Positions 36,201 through 46,583 of a DNA stretch of 64,000 bases are shown in pieces. The DNA lies in contig CM059577.1 of assembly GCA_030386875.1 (NCBI GenBank), positions 24,191,038 to 24,255,037 on the forward strand, given 5' to 3'. This stretch comes from Morinoia aosen (lineage: Eukaryota; Arthropoda; Malacostraca; Amphipoda; Talitridae). The position numbers and the translations under genes were made by a program. The number at the start of each line of letters is the position of its first letter. Position 1 is the first letter of the stretch. The notes below the pieces were generated by a model. That model made no database searches and had not been told where the DNA came from. It saw nothing but the letters and a program-made list of their open reading frames with translations.

Positions 36201-36214
36201 AAGGAGACGAGTAG
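27225..36214 (+). CDS. RGG-rich, RRM-like, acidic-tailed RNA-binding protein (8 coding exons)
   Basis: Join 27225-27263, 28136-28419, 29047-29164, 31226-31294, 31743-31861, 32573-32824, 34200-34383, 36098-36214. All borders are GT-AG and all phases agree, giving 1182 nt and 393 residues. Residues 1-147 are Gly/Arg/Tyr-rich with many RGG boxes (RNA binding, arginine methylation, phase separation in such families). About 170-230 reads as a weak RRM-like fold (MVKLTLDN, then DELLQ). About 275-340 is a better RRM candidate: RRVDVRNLPEKTT as RNP2 and NIIELLFANEEEACEAI as RNP1. A basic PAAKKVKV stretch, a possible nuclear signal, precedes an Asp/Glu tail. Nucleolin has the opposite order. ATG at 27225 has a good context, but the exon is open upstream, so an earlier start is possible. 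The protein family was not recognised. Confidence 0.82.
27762..28062 (+). mobile_element. short retroposon copy 1 (5'-truncated)
   Basis: It shares with the other copies AAAGGTTAGGCAGGC, TTTTTTGGTTCACTGCTGTC, CATACTAAATGGTG and a TCTAATC-type tail. It is flanked by the 14-bp direct repeat TTTAATGACCTTGA (27748-27761 and 28063-28076). It lies about 60 bases upstream of coding exon 2. Confidence 0.85.
28136..28419 (+). CDS. RGG/RRM gene, coding exon 2 (RGG boxes)
   Basis: Acceptor ACTCAG ends at 28135 and donor GTCAGT is at 28420. The exon is strikingly GC-rich against AT-rich introns. It encodes about 94 residues dominated by GGRGG, RGGFRGG and GGGYRGG repeats, and ends with two bases of a Gly codon. 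Confidence 0.88.
29047..29164 (+). CDS. RGG/RRM gene, coding exon 3 (RGG boxes)
   Basis: Acceptor GTACAG ends at 29046 and donor GTAATG is at 29165. The first base completes the Gly codon from exon 2. It encodes YYGGGGYQRGGMRGSMGGYR and further RGG repeats to MMNK. Its start (GTACTAC) is the same as that of exon 1. Confidence 0.88.
30903..31211 (+). mobile_element. short retroposon copy 2, inserted at a splice acceptor
   Basis: It begins CGCTCCCAGGGGGACAATG (5'-truncated relative to the copy at 43450-43842) and ends CTAATCTAA. It is flanked by the 14-bp direct repeat TCTCGATGTTTCAG at 30889-30902 and 31212-31225. The downstream repeat is the 3' splice site of coding exon 4. Confidence 0.9.
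31226..31294 (+). CDS. RGG/RRM gene, coding exon 4
   Basis: 23 codons in phase 0: FHPQNRLGSGPQYRK, then SDITLFEE. The acceptor GATGTTTCAG ending 31225 is the downstream copy of a 14-bp target duplication made by the retroposon at 30903-31211. Donor GTCAGT is at 31295. Confidence 0.78.
31743..31861 (+). CDS. RGG/RRM gene, coding exon 5
   Basis: Acceptor TTTTCAG ends at 31742 and donor GTGAGT is at 31862. It encodes GLDLDQRKRMVKLTLDNKIT and on to DLHMN, ending with two bases of a Gly codon that exon 6 completes. Confidence 0.85.
32573..32824 (+). CDS. RGG/RRM gene, coding exon 6 (start of RRM)
   Basis: Acceptor TTGTGCAG ends at 32572 and donor GTGAGT is at 32825. It encodes HLLAEYKDEDEDRML through RRVDVRNLPEKTTIDMVKEA to VVWKNQK. 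It is GC-rich, and two bases carry over to exon 7, giving Phe. Confidence 0.88.
32988..33348 (+). mobile_element. short retroposon copy 3
   Basis: Near full length, starting CTCTCAGGGGGATACAAC, with a TAATAATAAT tail. The flanks GAAGCATGGGGA (32976-32987) and GAATCATAGGGGA (33349-33361) look like a diverged target duplication. Confidence 0.8.
33382..33660 (+). mobile_element. short retroposon copy 4, strongly diverged
   Basis: Recognised by TTTTCGGCTCACTGCTGTTT, GATTAGGGAGGCTTTAGT and a matching order of words with copy 3. Borders are approximate, and it is probably the oldest copy in this gene. Confidence 0.55.
33707..34063 (+). mobile_element. short retroposon copy 5
   Basis: It starts CCCCCCAGGAGATATTACTT, shares TCTATGGGAATTAGCGCTCC with copy 3, and ends ACATCTAATCTAA. 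The flanks ATTTGTGATGCT and ATTTTTAATGCT are a likely diverged target duplication. It ends about 135 bases upstream of coding exon 7. Confidence 0.78.
34200..34383 (+). CDS. RGG/RRM gene, coding exon 7 (end of RRM, basic stretch)
   Basis: Acceptor GTTTACAG ends at 34199. It encodes NIIELLFANEEEACEAILS through PREDDTTQQPAAKKVK. Two in-phase donors are possible, at 34378 and 34384, differing by two codons. Confidence 0.85.
36098..36214 (+). CDS. RGG/RRM gene, terminal exon (acidic tail)
   Basis: Acceptor TTCCACAG ends at 36097. It encodes KDVEAEEENENGDEATHNEE and a further Glu/Asp/Gly-rich run to EEEEGDE, with stop TAG at 36212-36214. About 370 bases of 3' UTR follow to a candidate poly(A) signal. 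Confidence 0.85.
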   Translation, partial: KDVEAEEENENGDEATHNEEEENGGEEEDCGEEEEGDE

Positions 36215-36578
36215 TTAATTAGAGCTATTCTAAAATTTTATTTCCATTACTCTCCGTTATTCTTTATCAGTTTTCTCATTTTTTCTTTCCCTGTCTCAAG
36301 CTTATTATTTTGTGTGTGTGCGACATAGTCCATGCTTGTTATATGATTCCGAATCTTTCCTAACTTCTGGGCTGGGGTGCTCGGATACTGTAGTGGTGCA
36401 ACGCTGGCACCTGTTTCGGTACTTCCGTATCGCTTTATTTCGATTTGGTGAGAAATGAATTCATCAGTGTTCTGGCAGTTGTGGTCATCTAAATGCCCTT
36501 CTATTTATCCTTATGGCAGCGTGGCTGCTAATTCAATTCTCGTAACATCTTACGATGAGCTGCTCTTATGCTCACCTT

Positions 36579-36584
36579 AATAAA
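36579..36584 (+). promoter_or_regulatory. candidate poly(A) signal of the RGG/RRM gene
   Basis: AATAAA in the context CACCTTAATAAATACC, the first clear hexamer after the stop codon. Later hexamers cannot be excluded. Confidence 0.45.
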
Positions 36585-36599
36585 TACCTTGCACCCAGA

Positions 36600-38470
36600 A
36601 AGGCAGTTTTAAAGGCGTCAGTTCGACGGTCATGTTATGCGCTAAATTACTCCCTCGATGACAGTTCAAAATGTTTTGCAGCGAACTTTTTGTCTGAAGT
36701 GAAATTTTCTATTGTTTGCTGCTTGTGGTAGTCTCGGAGAACTCTGCGATGTATCATAATCCTTTCTCCGAACCGTTCAATAGCTCTTGGTCTGTATTAC
36801 TTAATTATCCCTTTCGAAAAATGCGGTTTGTTCTGTCAAGTAGGCATAGTTAATTAAAACTTACCACGAAATTCGTTGATGAAACTGTCTGACATTGCGC
36901 TTATTTTGATGAGCCTCAATATTTGCACACGAGCCGCTGGTCTCTTATTAAGAATTTTTTTAACCAATTACGGCGCGTGGCCCGCCCCAGATTCTATGTA
37001 GTCGTGAGATTTTTCTACTACAATCTCGAAGTTGATACAGAACAAGCACGTCAGCATGCACGATTACGTTTAGATTCCATGTAATTGCTTCAGGGAGCTT
37101 GCGAGTCACTGTGAGAGTAAAATTTGATCTATTTGTAATGCGTAATTTTTGAGCAACGATGTTTTCATCAATGTTGTCGAGGAGCGTGGTTCACGTTAGA
37201 TTTTTCCTTAAGATTTCTTTTGACATTGTGCAAACCAGTTCTAGTATTACGTTAGCACCATATTGTCTCGTGTCAGCTATTGAATGTAGTTGAGTACTGT
37301 GTACACGTCCGGAAGCCCGCAAATAGATACTATTGTGTTTGGGTTCATTTCACATGTCATCGGCTGCAATTGTTTGCTTACCGATTAAGTATCTTGAACA
37401 CGGGCCCAGTGCAATCTTGAACGATGATACCTCTACTACCAGAGATTGCCTGTTAATTTTGTGAGGTATTGTGGGCCAGATTCGTTGCGGTTCCCAAAAC
37501 TTTTGCTGACGACGTCTATGAAATGTCTCGAAACTGTATATTCCTGTAACTTGAAGTTCATGGCTGCTGCCGATTGTATGCTATTTAATAGCACTGCAAC
37601 CTTGTCAAAACTCAACACTCCATGAGTGTTCCGCGGTGTGACCCATGGCTTGTACAGCATCACGGAATGAATTAAATCATACGACTCAGCAAGTCGAGCT
37701 GGGATATTTAAGCATAACCACTCTTGTGTACAAGTTGGTAGGGTAACTGATGCAGCCGCGTCAGTTGTTTTATTTATGTGTGGCTCGTCTGCTAGCGCTC
37801 TAGGATGTTTCTTTCTAGTGTTAAGCATTTATTAGTCTTCATCATTGTGAGCAGAAGTGCAGAAAATAATCGTACATTCATTCATTTTCTGGTTTCATTT
37901 TCTTGTCTACGTTTGGGCTGTCAGAGTAACGAAATTGATGAATCAGAGTCTCGGAGAGAATTGGGTTGTTCTCGGGCAGGAACCACACTTCTAAGTAGCT
38001 ACTAGTTGGTCAATGTAAAGTTCAAAATTAGTCAATGAGCAGATAGAATTTTTTTAAATTCAAATTCCAACGAGAAATCGAAAAGTAAAGAAACTTGACA
38101 TTTTATTGCAATCATGTGTACAAATTTGTGTATCTTAATTTATGAACAATAGATAGTTATTTCTCAGGTGTGTGTGTACATTTTGTCGGAAATTTTACAG
38201 CTTGGAGACTTCAAAGATTAGAACTTTATTTCTTTTAGCTTTTCATTTTGGTAACGTCATTCTTTCCGTAGAGGCGATCAAAATAATTTTTTCAAATATT
38301 TATACGTTAACAAGGGTAAGAAAAGATATATCACTTAGCTTATATCCCCACACATGTAAGGAGTGCAAAATTTTAGTGGTGAACACTTCACCTTCTAACT
38401 AGTAAGATTAGAGTGGACAGTTCAAACTGCAGGGAATATAACCAAAATTTTAGACAAGTTTCGCTCTACT
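36600..38470. other. intergenic region between two convergent host genes
   Basis: It lies between the 3' end of the plus-strand gene and the terminal exon of the minus-strand gene. A minus-strand run of 130 codons at 37436-37828 matches nothing recognised and is probably chance. The lower-coordinate part should contain the 3' UTR of the minus-strand gene, for which a minus-strand AATAAA at about 38100-38105 is a candidate signal. Confidence 0.45.
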
Positions 38471-38709
38471 TCACTTGTTCGTTGACCCGGAGGGCTTCTG
38501 CTGCTCTTCCAAGTCGGTGGCCAGCGACTCGGTATATGCGACTATCGAGTCGCTGTCTGTCAGCTCCGGATTAGCAACCTGCGTGTTATCGGATGACTTG
38601 TTAACTGCGCCCTCCTCAGCCGATGGGACCAACGCATTAGCGCCACGGTCCTGAGGGCGAGCAGGTCGCCGAGGAAAGCAACACGCAGAGTGGTCATCTT
38701 CCTCTCCCT
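38471..38709 (-). CDS. terminal coding exon of an unrecognised minus-strand host gene
   Basis: On the minus strand the acceptor TATTCTTGCAG is followed by AGGGAGAGG. The exon opens with the last two bases of a codon and then encodes 78 residues, EEDDHSACCFPRRPARPQDR through LATDLEEQQKPSGSTNK, before TGA at 38473-38471. The content is hydrophilic and rich in Ser, Asp and Glu, with higher GC than its surroundings, consistent with a disordered C-terminal tail. The incoming phase (two bases) fits the exon at 53088-53268, which ends with one base. The protein family was not recognised. Confidence 0.68.
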
Positions 38710-39235
38710 CTGCAAGAATAAAATAAAACATAGTGAACGGGCAAAAGTGGTCCTGACTGCGTGAATAGGCTCGTTTGATTTTGGGTTCAACTTGAAAAAA
38801 ATGTTGATAAATTGATACTTTTTTATTGACAGTTTTATTTTATTGATAAATTGACAGTTAAATGAACTAGGTATTCCGGATAATTTCAGCATGTACAAAT
38901 ACGTATTTCGTATAGATTCGTCATTATGATGCCTGCTGTTAAATTCAATATATTTGCATGAAGCTCCTCTCCTTTCTCTAAAGATAAATGACACGAGTTC
39001 AGGATAATAATTAGTGACAAAAAAATTTACTCGGCCAAGATGCGATTTACTCGCCCATTATTGAACTTTTAGAAAACTAAGGTTTTTCAAGTTTAGCGTC
39101 AAACAGCGTTGCGCTATTAGTAGTTAATATTGTTGGAGCTACCTTAGATGATAGCGGAAATACGTTAAATCTAAATAAAGGAGACGAGAACAATCAACTT
39201 TCCGATACACCTGTAGTATTCACTGTTTGCTAGAG
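38710..39235 (-). other. 3' end of the large intron of the minus-strand gene
   Basis: AT-rich sequence without ORFs, between the acceptor at 38710 and the first LINE segment. The whole intron is inferred to run from 53087 to 38710 and is mostly LINE sequence inserted antisense to the gene. Confidence 0.45.
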
Positions 39236-40127
39236 AGCTACATAAACGAACCCCTCCCTGTACACCCTGTCCTTGTCGTGGGGGGAGGGCTTCTCGTCCC
39301 TGTGAAGTGCAGGGCCAAGCTGACCAGGTGCAACCATGTCAGGCGGGCCTACACCGAGGGACCTGACTAACGGGGGTGGCATCGGTTGAATTGGCTTCGA
39401 TTCGGACCCCAACTGGATTTTCCTTTGACCACCCCCTATAATGACTACAACTCTGGAGGAGACTTAGCCTCGGCTTCTTCAGTTTTAATCGAGTCAATTG
39501 CGACGAGGGAGCCCCGGGGTCGGTTGGTGGCTGTTTAAACGTGGTAGTGCGGAGTGGCGCCCGTTCCTGCCATTAGTCAGGCGCAGCATCTGATTTAGAT
39601 TCTTGGGCTTTTGAAGCTATATTCGCACGAAAGAGTGGTCCCGCTGAGACTGCGTGTGCCTGGCTCCAGGGATCCCCTTGTTGGAGGCTTAACATGACGG
39701 CCTGCTTGACGTGCGAACGAAACCTAAACAAACTTCTTCATGGAACCCCCTCAAACTGCGCCACTGACGACCTGGATTCAAATGGACCTTCCTACGGAAA
39801 CTCCCTCTCAAGAGCCGTTACCACAGCTGCCATCGCAGGTTCCCCCCGCGAGTGGAGGTGCTGCAGGCGGACATCAACATGCTACTGACCTCACAATTGA
39901 ACCCTACCAACGCCCAACTATGAAAACTGACGCAGCCGATGTTCCTGGTGGAAGATGGGGAAGTCAGGCACGCCGTGGAGGCCGCCGCAGCAGGCAACTG
40001 CACCTCATGGCTGCGGATAATCATGATCCGATTCTTCCCACGGAATACAAACGGTTTTTCAACATCAAAACTAACGATGGCTCGCCACTGACCCATATAG
40101 ATGTCACTGCAGCCCATCGAGATCTGT
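39236..40127 (+). mobile_element. older I-group LINE, 5' segment (leader and ORF1 N-terminus)
   Basis: The open stretch 39740-40156 is related to the ORF1 N-terminus of the neighbouring LINE: TIEPYQ matches TLEPYQ, and TEYKRFFNIKTNDGSPLTHI matches PEYKRFFHISSPTDVNLSTI. The similarity stops at CATCGAGATCTGT (40115-40127), a near-identical word to CATCGTGATCTGT at 46810-46822, where ORF1 homology resumes. The segment is therefore read as the upstream half of the element that continues at 46810. The left border is approximate. Confidence 0.75.
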
Positions 40128-40460
40128 CCCCCTCGCGCCATCCTGCCCTTGTATAGGGAAGGGGGGCTTGCGTGTCTCGAGGAAGGCGGGGGCTGGGCTT
40201 TCGGGGAGAATTGGTCTCCCCGGCAGATTCTATCATGTTGGAGTGGCTCTGCTGGAGAGATCAGACCAACTGGGGTGGCAAAACCTCAAGCTCAAGGTTT
40301 AACTGTGCTGATGAGCTGAGTGGTCGCCGGGGTTAAAAGGCGGCAATAAGCAGTTTTTTCAGCTCTGTCCGTCTTCAGATTGGCAGAGCCCTCTCCTTGG
40401 GGCGGGCAACTGGGATTTGTATTCTCTCTACAGACCCGCCGTTTTTGAACCAGCCTCTCC

Positions 40461-43449
40461 ATGGGCGATTATGAAAATTCTGAAAACTCTCAGGGGATGG
40501 GGCCCCCTTCTCAACCCCAACCTTCTCTCGGCAATGACTCGGCGCTTCCCTTGGACTCTGCTGGGATGTCTAAAAGGACAACCAGCCCTACCTCTCCTTT
40601 GATGACCTTGAGCCCACATATGGATTTTCCTCTGACCACTTCAAGGGTGATGACTGCTGCACCCCTCAATAAAGACAGCGATTCTCACTTGACTGCAGAG
40701 AAACTTTCTGAAAACCCAGATGGCCCGAAATATGGAACCCTAGAGCCCTACCAACCAGCTTATAGAGGACGAGGACGACGAGCCCGGAGACCACGAGTCA
40801 ACAGCTCCGTCTCCTTCTTCCCGCCGCTGGAGGAACAGAGGCAAGCACCTGAATACAAACGATTCTTCCATATTTCCTCACCTACTGATGTGAACCTGTC
40901 TACCATCAACGTTATTAGGGCTAATGACGAGATAGAACGAACTATCGGAGGCCCGCCCAAGAATATTAATGAAGCAAGATCAGGGCAACTGATAGTGGAG
41001 GTCTCAAACCAAGCCGAGTCGAGCCATTATGAACCTGAAATCTTTGGATTCACACGAGGTGACTGTTGAACCACATAAAACTCTTAACAAAATAAAAGTC
41101 ACTATTTATTACAGAAATAACCCCAAATTTTCACCTAGTGAAACCCTAGAGGGACTCGAGAGACACAAAGTTCTCGAGGTCTACCAAACAAAAAAGAGAG
41201 TCACTGGAGTCCTGATCGACCAACCAATTTATATATTAACCTTCGATGCATGTCAGCTGCCCGCTGAGGTCTCAATAGGATGGACGAAGTGCTCTGTCAG
41301 GCAATATGTGCCCAAGCCCAGGCGGTGTTTTAAATGCCAAAAGTTTGGACATGGAGCTGGGACGTGCAGAAGTGACCTAAGTACCTGTTGCCACTGTGCT
41401 GGGGAATTACATGAGCTACCTTGCTCCTGACCTGCTTGCTGTTCTAACTGTGAAGGACCTCACCCGGCCTCCTCCTTGAGCTGCCCAACCTATAAGAGGG
41501 AAGAAGAGATTATGGCCCTGCAGGTAAATCACTAAAAGATAGACTATCATATGTTGAAGCTAAGCGGAAAGTAGCCGCCCGCTATGTCAAACAGAACACT
41601 TCCTTCGCTGACGTTCTCAGGTCTACAAATGTGACTGCGACACACCGGACAGGCCGCTCGATAACCTCCATGAGTGCTCCCTCCGGTTGGAGACCCCCGA
41701 ACCCTGCTTCGGAGACTGTGCCTGCTGGTACCCTAGAGAACATCGCTGCCTGTACAGAAGTGAGCCTCTCAACAGAGAGCCAAGACACTCGAGATACCGA
41801 ACAGATCCCTACACCAAATCCTCATTACAAAAATACCCCAACTTCGAACAGAGAAGAATCCCCTCTAATACTACCTGATATAAATCCAAGAGATGCCAGG
41901 AACACTACTGTCGAAGGCCGAAAAACTGAGAAACCCAAGACTTTCCAACCGAGACAAGCCTCGAATCGCAGCAAAGCCAAATATTACTGCCCCTGATGCA
42001 GTTCATCCCACGAGCCAAACCCAAACTCGGAAGCCAGTTGAAGTGGAGGTGAGTACCGGAATCCCTCGAAAGCGCCTTCAAAGCGGAACACCACCAAAAG
42101 ATCTTATCCACAACAAAATCCCTGAAGGGCAATCGGATTCTAGGCATGAAGAAAAGGCATACCCAATAAGTAGAAGGAACACAACCTCACAGACCCACCT
42201 CTCCAGAGATAGTTTTAAAAAGCCCTCGCAGCCTCACTCGCGGAGAATGCACTCTCTAGACAGAGTCACTGAAGTCCCAGCTGACATCAGTGCAGACCTC
42301 CTCAAGAAATATCCTCCTCCTCCTAACCTCCCGTCAACGCCCCCGCCTGCTATCCCTATGCAGGTTTGGGGAGAAACCAGAAGAAAGTCAGACGGAGAAC
42401 GACCTATTCCTACCATTGTAAGCCAACAGATTCGGAATTTAGAAACAAGAAAAGATCCACCAAGAAATCTCCCTCAATGTCGCTCAATGCACAATATCAT
42501 ACAATGGAATTGCCGTGGTTTTAGACGAAATTATGAAGACTTGCAAGCTATATTACGAGAACACCAACCTGCATGCATATGCCTACAGGAGACCATGCTT
42601 GGTAATATCAGGCCTGGCAACCTCCAACAGTACAATGTGGAGGCCTCCTCCTCCAATCCTAACCCTGTTCCTGGCTCCGGACTTGCAGTTTTAACCAGGT
42701 CTGACGTGCCGCAACTTAAGATAGATATAAATTCACCCTTTCAGACATTGGCAGTTCGAATCAAACTTGGCGCGATCTATCTCACCGTGTGTAACATATA
42801 TATTCCCCCGAATCTGGCTCTCAATCCTGACGACTTACTCAATCTAACCACGCAGCTACCTCCGTTTCTGCTGGCTGGAGATTTTAATGCTAAGCATGCT
42901 GCATGGGGCAACTCTATTAGCGATCAGAGAGGAAAAACCATTGAGCGATTGATCTCCACCACAGACACCTGTCTCCTAAACTCAGATGTCATGACCCACA
43001 TACACGTCCAAACTGGCTCCTCGTCGGCTATAGACCTCAGCCTCTGCTCACCTGAAATATCCCCAGATATTGAATGGACCATACTGGAAGATACCCATGA
43101 GAGTGACCACTTCCCCATCATAATGACCTTACTGACTCGCCATCTCGTTCATACTCAGCCGCGCTACAAACTCCACCGTGCTGACTGGAGTACCTTCGAA
43201 GCGCTGACTTCCCTCGAAGAAGAGGAAGTCCAAAGCGTGGATGATGCCGCAGAAAGAATCCGAAGAACTATTAATGACGCCGCATCCGTATCCATCCCGC
43301 GCTCAAGAGGCGGTTATGTGCAACATCGAGTGCCCTGGTGGAACGACAACTGTGCGCGTGCCAACTATGAACGGAAAAGAGCTCTACGACGCTTCCAACG
43401 CAGTCGCACGGTTGCAGATAAAATTCTTTACCAGAGAGCGAGAGCCAGA
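40461..43449 (+). pseudogene. I-group LINE ORF1 and endonuclease part of ORF2, broken
   Basis: ORF1 opens at ATG 40461 (MGDYENSENS). After a frameshift near 41050 it shows the zinc knuckles CFKCQKFGHGAGTC and CCHCAGELHELPC, with further breaks near 41428-41890. From 41893 one frame is open through the Pro-rich ORF1 C-terminus (MHSLDRVTEVPADISADLLK) straight into the endonuclease: IIQWNCRGFRRNYEDL, ACICLQETMLG, LLAGDFNAKHAAWGN, ESDHFPIIM. The intervening stop seen in the relative at 48305 is absent here. The retroposon at 43450 interrupts the coding after the endonuclease (QRARAR). Confidence 0.82.
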
Positions 43450-43842
43450 TTAGATTAGATTAGATTAGATTAGATTAGATTAGATTAGATTATAAGTTAG
43501 TTTAAGCCTCCCTAACCGCTACAAAAATAGAGCGTATCGAAGAGAGGAAGGAGGAAGGCACCATTTAGTATGGAGATAAGAGAATGAGGAATCTATGCAG
43601 AAAGGGCATAGAAACAGTAAGATGAGAAAGATGTTCATGAAACAAGATAAAAGTTGAAGAAGGAAGTCAGAGGTGCTGAAAAACAGGACAGTAGTGAACC
43701 GAAAAAAGGTGGTCCTTAACATAACAAAAAACATTTTATTTCAACAAAAAGAAGGCCTACCTAACTCTCAGCTCGGGCCCTCACATTTTTCCCCTGGGAG
43801 CGCTAATTCCCATAGATACAATAGTTGTATCCCCCTGAGGGG
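43450..43842 (-). mobile_element. short retroposon, full-length copy inside the LINE
   Basis: Minus-strand orientation, 393 bp, from CCCTCAGGGGGATACAACTA to a pentanucleotide tail that appears on the plus strand as GATTA repeats at 43450-43492. It is flanked by the perfect 12-bp duplication GCGAGAGCCAGA (43438-43449 and 43843-43854). It is the best reference copy for the five copies at 27.7-34.1 kb. It has no ORF. A tRNA-type A/B box pair was not convincingly seen, so its origin (SINE or 3' end of a LINE) is open. Confidence 0.9.
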
Positions 43843-43854
43843 GCGAGAGCCAGA

Positions 43855-46583
43855 GCCCAATTCATTAAGAAGGCAGCCAGGAAGTAATCTTGGCAACAAT
43901 ATGTATCCTCGCTGAACACCGACACACCAACCTCCAAGATATGGCAACGAATTCAGAAAATGAAGGGAAAAGGCAGACAAAAACTGCCATCACTTGAAAT
44001 AAACGGAGAACTGGTATGTGACCTAGATCGCGTAGCCACCCATCTAGCTGAGCATTTTGCGGAAATTAGCAGCGGGAGACATTTCTCGCCTACATTTATC
44101 CAACTTAAGCAACGACAAGAGGAAGAGGAACTTGATTTTACTACTAATGAACAATATGCCTACAATGAGCCAATTACATATCTGGAAATATTTCATGCCC
44201 TTCAACAATCCAGAAACACCGCACCAGGACCAGATGGAATATATTATAAAATGCTGAAAAAGATGCACCCTACAGCCATAACATATCTCCTCTCTCTTTA
44301 CAACAAAGTCTGGGAAACACACTCCTACCCCTCCGCTTGGCAATTAAGCATAATAATGGCCTTTGCAAAGCCCAACAAACCCCCAACAGAAGCGACAAGC
44401 TACCGCCCAATAGCCTTGACAAGCTGCTTGGGAAAGCTATTATAGAAAATTGTCAACATTAGACTGATGCGACATTTGGAATCCCAAGACCTCCTCTCCC
44501 CTGTTCAATTTGGGTTTCGACCTCTGAGGGGTACTACTGACGCCCTTGTTAGACTTCAAAACCATATTATCAGGCATCGCATCCAAGGTAAACACACTAT
44601 GTGTATCTTCTTCAACATGCAGAAAGCCTACGACACGACTTGGCGATATGGAATTCTGAAGAGGGTACACGAGCTCGGTATAAGAGGCAATTTGGCTTTT
44701 TATCTTCGGGAGTTCCTAAGGCGGCGCTGCTTCAGAGTAAAGATTGGCTCTACTCTTTCCCCACTCATGACTCAAACTGAGGGCGTTCCCCAGGGCAGCG
44801 TTATAAGCTGTACCTTGTTCTTGTTAGCCATCGACGCTATATCGAATGCTCTGCCAGCCAATATCTCATGTTCGTTGTACGTAGACGACTTCATGATCTA
44901 TGCCTCCTCGAGATACCTGCCGGCTCTAACCCGTCGTATGCAGGATGCAGTTAATAGAGTAAATGCTTGGGCTCGGGACCATGGTTTTACCCTCTCCAGT
45001 GAAAAACCGTGATGTTACACATACAGCCCAACCGTACCCACGAACCTACTCCCGAGCTACTCCTCCAGGGTAGGCCAATAAGATCTTCCCCTACTGTGAC
45101 GTTTCTGGGCATGATCTTTGATGACAAACTCTCGTGGAAACCTCATATAAAGGCTCTAAAAGGAAACTGTACCCGAAAGCTAAACCTTCTGAAATGTTTC
45201 TCTAAGCTGACCTGGGGAGCAGATCGAGTGACCCTGCTGAGAATTTACAGAGCTACCATCAGAGCAAAGCTCGACTACGGATGCATTATTTACCAAACTG
45301 CAAATGTCTCCTCATTGTTAGATCCAGTGCACAACAGTGCTTTGAGGCTATGCACAGGTGCCTTCAGGACATCGCCGGTTCTGAGTTTGCTCGCGGAGAG
45401 CGGCGAACCAGCACTGCAGTACCGTCGAGCGCAATTAACGCTGCAGTACCTCGTGCGGCTTAAGCAGGTCCCTGCCTCGACTACCTGGGACAGTGTGGTG
45501 GGAGACGCTCAAGCTGATGATGCCTTCCCCTACTTTCTTCCATCATCCACCGACTACGGGATTTTACTAGGCCTTTCACAACTCGCACCATTTGAGATTT
45601 CTCCGGCGCCAAAGAGAGGAGAGCCGACTTGGCGGATCCCAATTGGAACTTTTTGCCCAGCTCCTGACTATCCCAAGAAGAATGACCAGACAAGTGTGCT
45701 ACTGCGGCACCTGTTCATTGATCACCTACTACAAAATCATCACGATGCTGTCAAGATATATACGGACGGCTCAAAGACCGACGGTGCCGTCGGGTATGCC
45801 GCGGTCACTGAGGAGCAAACGGTGATGCACAGGTTGCTTCCCGAAACCTCAATTTACTCAGCGGAACTCCTCGCTATCCTCGCCGCCTTACGTATCGAGG
45901 AGGAGCGTCAGATCCAGGGACCATACGTAATACTAACAGACTCTAAGGCAGCCCTTCTAGCCATCCGAAATTATAACTCGAAGCATCCGATTGTTGCTGA
46001 AATTGCCTGCAGCCTCGCGCGACTCTCCCGCACTCAGAAGCACGTGTGTCTGTGTTGGGTACCTGGGCATGTTGATGTGCGCGGCAATGACAGAGCGGAT
46101 GAAGCCGCGGGCTCGACCATGCCTCCCCAAAATACTGCAGTCCCATGTCGAGATTTCTATCCTCTAATCAAAGCAGCGATTAGTGACGTCTGGCAGCAGC
46201 AGTGGGACGACATCGATGAGAACAAGCTGCGAAAATACAAGAATACCGTCCGAGCCTGGCCCTCATCGAGCCGTCGTAACCGACGGCTTGAAGTTTTGCT
46301 GTGTCGCCTGAGGATCGGGCACATTCGCTTGACGCATAAATACCTCATTGAGCGGAATCCTCAGCCCCTCTGCGGCGACTGCTTGGTACCGCTCACGGTG
46401 CGCCACCTGCTGGCGGAATGCCCGAGCCTTGCCGACTTCCGCTTGCAATATTACCCTGCGTTGCCTAGAGATAACCATGATGCCTTCTTAGAGGGTATGC
46501 TGGGAGACCCTCCCCGTTGCGCCTTTAATTTCGATTCTTTAATTGCTTTTCTTTCTGATGCTCATCTTATAGACGAGATATAG
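43855..46583 (+). pseudogene. I-group LINE ORF2, reverse transcriptase and RNase H, broken
   Basis: RT blocks: NTAPGPDGIYYKMLKKMHPT, SYRPIALTSCLGKLL, FGFRPLRGTTDALVRLQNHI, FNMQKAYDTTWR, EGVPQGSVISCTLFLLAIDA, SLYVDDFMIYAS (YVDD). The RNase H begins VKIYTDGSKTDGAVGYAAV, with YSAELLAILAAL and WVPGHVDVRGNDRADEAAG (catalytic D, E, D). A C-terminal RLRIGHIRLTHKYLIE with a CGDC knuckle and HLLAECP ends it. Breaks: a stop in the RK.SW stretch near 43891, a TAG at 44443-44445, and a frameshift near 45010. Confidence 0.85.

Noticed and set aside
37436-37828. 130-codon minus-strand open frame in the intergenic region
   Set aside because: No recognisable domain, no splice or neighbour support and no repeat signature. 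Length alone is compatible with chance.
43450-43492. GATTA repeats considered as telomere-like (TTAGG) or CRISPR-like sequence
   Set aside because: The unit is five bases and not TTAGG, and it is the tail of a retroposon bounded by a 12-bp target duplication.
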